Below are positions 5,294 to 7,766 of a stretch of 7,766 bases of DNA, piece after piece. A program made the translations under genes and the position numbers. The notes beneath the pieces were generated by a model that did not search any database, was not told where the DNA came from, and worked only from the letters and a program-made list of their open reading frames with translations. Each line of letters starts with the position of its first letter. Position 1 is the first letter of the stretch. Source of the stretch: an uncultured Candidatus Methylacidiphilales bacterium (lineage in GTDB: Bacteria > Verrucomicrobiota > Verrucomicrobiia > Methylacidiphilales > CALFVM01); the NCBI GenBank assembly GCA_937928665.1, contig CALFVM010000026.1, forward strand, positions 1 through 7,766, written 5' to 3'.

Positions 5294-6681
5294 TTTTTGC
5301 CCTGGTCGCCTTCTGTGTCTGTGCAGTCGCCTCATTTGCCGTGACGCGGACGATGGTGCAGCGGCCGTTTGGTTGGGGGATGGACACTCCGGATCTTGCC
5401 CGGAAACAACACGCGGCACCGGTGCCCCGGACGGGCGGGCTACCGCTTTTTCTGGCCTTCGCAGTCCTCTGGCTGGGACTGGGTGTGGCCGGACGGACTC
5501 CGATGGACGGGGAGTGGCAGGCGATCCTGGTCGGCGGTTTTATCTTTTTCGCCCTCGGTTTCATCGATGATCTCCGACCGCTTGGTGCCAAGGTCAAATT
5601 GTGCGGGCAGATCATCGGCGGGTTGATCGCCTGGGCCCTGGGCCTGAGCATTACGGAGATTACCTATCCGGTGGGAAATTTTTCGCTCAACGTGGCCGGT
5701 GCCTCAATTGTTTTGACTGTCTTTTGGCTGATCGCCGTGCCCAACCTGATCAACCTGATCGACGGTGCCGACGGTCTGGCCGGCGGACTGGGTCTCCTCC
5801 TTCTTTCCACGATTGCCTATGTCGGCTGGGTCGTGGGGGAGACCGATGTCGCCATCCTCGCCCTCGGCGTGGGCGGGGCACTGCTTGGTTTTCTCGTGTT
5901 TAACTTTCCGCCCGCCCGGATTTTTCTCGGGGACGGCGGGGCGTATTTGCTGGGGTTTCTTATTGCGGCGCTCTCGTTGAAAAGTGAGGAGAAGGGGTCG
6001 GTGGCCGGGGTTTTGTTTGTGGTGATCATCGCCCTGGGCATTCCGATCGCCGACACGCTTCTGGCCCTGCTGCGCAGGGCCGTCCGGGGTTTTCCGTTGT
6101 TTCGGGCGGATGCGGACCACATTCACCACCGGTTGCGCAACCTGGGCGTGAGTGACCGCCAGTTGGTTCTAGGTCTCTACGCAGTGTCGGTGGTGCTGGC
6201 CCTTCTGGGGCTGAGCGTGTTGTGGTCGCAGGGTCGGACGTTGCCGATTGTGATCGGGCTGGTCTTTTTCCTGTTGGTCATCGGCGTGCGACAACTTGGC
6301 TATGTCTGGCGCTGGAGCGATCTGACGCTGCAACTGATGCGGGCGTTTGAACGGAGGAATGATGTCCGCTATGCCCTGCTGCAGGCTGAATTGCTGGAGA
6401 TGGAGCTGGACCGGATCACGGATGCGGAAGCCTTCGCGGCACGCATGATCGACGCGATGCAACGGAGCGGCTTGGAAGTGATCGGACTGGGGGAGGAGGA
6501 GAGGGGCGACACGGTTGTCTGCGTGGATCAGGTTTGTTTTGCGGTCCGCTTTCCTGCGGGTGCCCGGCACGGCTCGGGCCACTGGCGGCGGTTGACCGAA
6601 TGTTTCGGCGATGTCGGAGCCCGGGCGGCGAAGAAGTGGAAAGGAGATTTTCCGGCGGCACTGGCCGCTCTGGTCTCATGA
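5290..6681 (+). CDS. WecA/MraY-family polyprenyl-phosphate sugar-1-phosphate transferase with cytosolic tail
   Basis: This 463-residue inner-membrane protein belongs to the glycosyltransferase 4 (MraY/WecA/TagO) family. These enzymes move a HexNAc-1-phosphate from a UDP-sugar to undecaprenyl phosphate and so start a lipid-linked glycan. About ten or eleven hydrophobic segments run from residue 1 to about 337. The family motifs are in order: RKQHAAPVPRTGGLPLF (38-54), the Asp pair in FIDDLRPLG (D93, D94), NLINLIDGADGLAGG (152-166), FLGDGGAYLLGF (212-223) and DADHIHHRL (274-282). The HIHH motif fits the WecA branch rather than MraY. GlcNAc-1-P is the likeliest substrate, though this is not provable here. 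After the last helix a soluble tail of about 120 residues (341-463) continues, with a helical segment YALLQAELLEMELDRITDAE and then mixed strands. WecA itself, at about 367 residues, lacks this tail. The gene overlaps its neighbours by ATGA on both sides, which ties it to the same unit. Confidence 0.93.
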   Translation: MIFALVAFCVCAVASFAVTRTMVQRPFGWGMDTPDLARKQHAAPVPRTGGLPLFLAFAVLWLGLGVAGRTPMDGEWQAILVGGFIFFALGFIDDLRPLGAKVKLCGQIIGGLIAWALGLSITEITYPVGNFSLNVAGASIVLTVFWLIAVPNLINLIDGADGLAGGLGLLLLSTIAYVGWVVGETDVAILALGVGGALLGFLVFNFPPARIFLGDGGAYLLGFLIAALSLKSEEKGSVAGVLFVVIIALGIPIADTLLALLRRAVRGFPLFRADADHIHHRLRNLGVSDRQLVLGLYAVSVVLALLGLSVLWSQGRTLPIVIGLVFFLLVIGVRQLGYVWRWSDLTLQLMRAFERRNDVRYALLQAELLEMELDRITDAEAFAARMIDAMQRSGLEVIGLGEEERGDTVVCVDQVCFAVRFPAGARHGSGHWRRLTECFGDVGARAAKKWKGDFPAALAALVS

Positions 6682-7766
6682 AACGGGGCAGCGCATGGCT
6701 CATGGCGATTGCGGCACTGGCCTGGCTTCCCGCCCTGGCCGGATCCCGGGAGGCGGTTTGGGCGGCCGGGGTGGCTCTGGCTGGCGCGGCCTGGCTGGCC
6801 GCCCGGACGGGGGGCGAGTGGCGGGAAATCCCGTGGTGGTGCTGGGTGGGGGGATTGCTCATCGCGCTGATGCCGCCGCTGGCCTGGCTGGGGGCGGGCT
6901 GGCTGGAACCCGGCTGGCCGGGACGGCTGGCGGAGGGTGATCCGGAGATGGGCCGGGTGGTGGCGACGGTGCCGCTGTGGCTGGAAAGCTGGGGGCTGGC
7001 GTTGATGGCGGTGCTCTGGGTGTGGATTCTGGCGGCACTGCCGCTGGACCGGAGTCTGCGCCGGAGCGGGATTCGGTGGATCGCCGCAGCCGGGCTGGGT
7101 GTGGTCGCTCTGGGTGTGGCTGACATGTGGGCCGGTGGCAGCCTGGTGGGTTGGTGGGGATTTGAACAGGGTGGCCCTTTTGCCAATCGCAATCAGTTCG
7201 GCCTGGTGACCGCCCTGACCGGGGTGGCCTGCGCGGCACTGGCCTGGGAGGACGCGGCCCGGGGCAGGGGCGGTGCGCTGGCCTGGAGTGTCGGTTTCTT
7301 GCTGACGGCCGGTGCCCTGGTTTTCATCGGATCGCGTGGAGCTTTTGCCGGATGCCTGGTGGGCTTATGCGCGGTGGGGGCGGCCCGGGGGGCTCGACGC
7401 CGGGGATCATTCGGTTCCGTGACGGGGTTTGCGGCGGTGGTGGCGGTGTTCGGGCTGGCGGTGGTGGCACTGGCCTACCGGCCGCTGGCCCGATGGTTCG
7501 ATGGGGAGGGCTGGTCAGCCGACGCGCGGTGGGCTTTGTTCCGGGATGTCTGGGGCATGATCGGGGAGCAGCCCTGGACGGGGGTGGGTCTGGCCGGTTT
7601 CCGCCCGATCTATCCGGCTTACCGTGAGGCACTCGACGCAGCCGCGCCGGTGATTCATCCGGAGTCCGACGTGCTGTGGTGGTTGGCCGAGCTGGGTTGG
7701 CCCGCCCTGGTGTTGATCGCGCTGGTTGTTTTGATCGGGATGTGGAGTGAGCGGCGCGAGGGGGAC
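6678..7766 (+). CDS. O-antigen ligase/polymerase family protein (Wzy_C), partial at 3' end
   Basis: The frame opens with ATG at 6678, overlapping the previous stop as ATGA, and stays open for 363 codons to the right edge. The product is a multi-pass membrane protein of the O-antigen ligase/polymerase superfamily. Evidence includes GGPFANRNQFG (165-175), the family's GPFxNRNxF hallmark. It also includes FIGSRGAFAG with R220, then the periplasmic-loop pattern RWALFRDVWGMIGEQPWTGVGLAGF (284-308, with R289), then HPESDVLWWLAELG (327-340) and another helix. The Arg and His positions correspond in kind to residues shown to matter in WaaL ligases. Such proteins join lipid-linked glycans to lipid A core or another acceptor, or polymerise repeat units, on the periplasmic side. 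Ligase and polymerase cannot be separated by sequence alone. About 30 of the 363 residues are tryptophan, which is very unusual. No ribosome binding site lies near the start; AAGGAGA near 6641 is too far upstream, so translation likely depends on the gene before. Confidence 0.88.
   Translation, partial: MKRGSAWLMAIAALAWLPALAGSREAVWAAGVALAGAAWLAARTGGEWREIPWWCWVGGLLIALMPPLAWLGAGWLEPGWPGRLAEGDPEMGRVVATVPLWLESWGLALMAVLWVWILAALPLDRSLRRSGIRWIAAAGLGVVALGVADMWAGGSLVGWWGFEQGGPFANRNQFGLVTALTGVACAALAWEDAARGRGGALAWSVGFLLTAGALVFIGSRGAFAGCLVGLCAVGAARGARRRGSFGSVTGFAAVVAVFGLAVVALAYRPLARWFDGEGWSADARWALFRDVWGMIGEQPWTGVGLAGFRPIYPAYREALDAAAPVIHPESDVLWWLAELGWPALVLIALVVLIGMWSERREGD

Noticed and set aside
4455..5651. 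Long - strand open frame (398 residues) opposite the glycosyltransferase and transferase
   Set aside because: It is Arg/Pro/Ser-rich, without domains, and antisense to genes with clear family motifs.
6416..7192. - strand open frame (258 residues) opposite the transferase tail and ligase start
   Set aside because: It is Ser/Pro/Arg-rich low-complexity sequence opposite a frame with the GPFANRNQFG ligase hallmark.
6717..7286. Recurring CTGGCCTGG (6717, 6879, 7239, 7278) as a DNA repeat
   Set aside because: All four copies are in the ligase frame and encode Leu-Ala-Trp. Spacing is irregular and flanks differ, so it reflects protein composition and codon preference.

Overview
The window is about 7.8 kb of densely coding, GC-rich DNA (low-to-mid 60s % GC by eye) from a bacterial chromosome. 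The genes present are the MEP isoprenoid kinase IspE, a RecD2-type helicase, and a lipid-carrier surface-polysaccharide cluster with a WecA/MraY-type initiator and an O-antigen ligase-type protein. They point to a bacterium that makes an undecaprenyl-linked glycan, probably Gram-negative. The combination and the protein style would fit Verrucomicrobiota or a related PVC lineage. That is a guess from memory of protein style; nothing in the window proves it.

Layout, left to right. (1) Positions 1-391, + strand: the last about 52 codons of a membrane protein, overlapping by ATGA a small CxxC redox protein of the TM0996/MTH895 glutaredoxin-like family. (2) Positions 431-3477, - strand: a two-gene unit, ispE followed by recD2, overlapping by 16 bases. 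It converges on the redox pair across a 39-base gap. (3) Positions 3478-3505: a 28-base divergent gap between ispE and pyrF. It is spanned by an imperfect inverted repeat whose arms carry the two start codons. (4) Positions 3506-7766, + strand: a tightly packed unit of pyrF, a WcaI/WbuB-like glycosyltransferase, a WecA/RfbA-type polyprenyl-phosphate sugar-1-phosphate transferase with a long cytosolic tail, and an unusually tryptophan-rich O-antigen ligase/polymerase-family (Wzy_C) protein that runs off the right edge.

How the genes fit together: the last three genes are consistent with one glycan pathway. A lipid-linked sugar is started, extended by a cytosolic-face glycosyltransferase, then polymerised or transferred by the ligase-family protein. 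PyrF makes UMP, the precursor of the UDP-sugars such a pathway consumes, so its place at the head of the unit may be functional, or simply an accident of gene order. IspE feeds isopentenyl diphosphate synthesis and therefore undecaprenyl phosphate, so both flanks of the divergent gap supply precursors for lipid-linked glycans. This last link is inference.

I see no RNA genes, CRISPR arrays, insertion sequences, phage genes or riboswitches. No stretch over 300 bases lacks a gene. I found no clear case for an undescribed system. The most interesting items are the start-codon-bearing dyad between ispE and pyrF, the C-terminal extension of the initiator, and the tryptophan-rich ligase.
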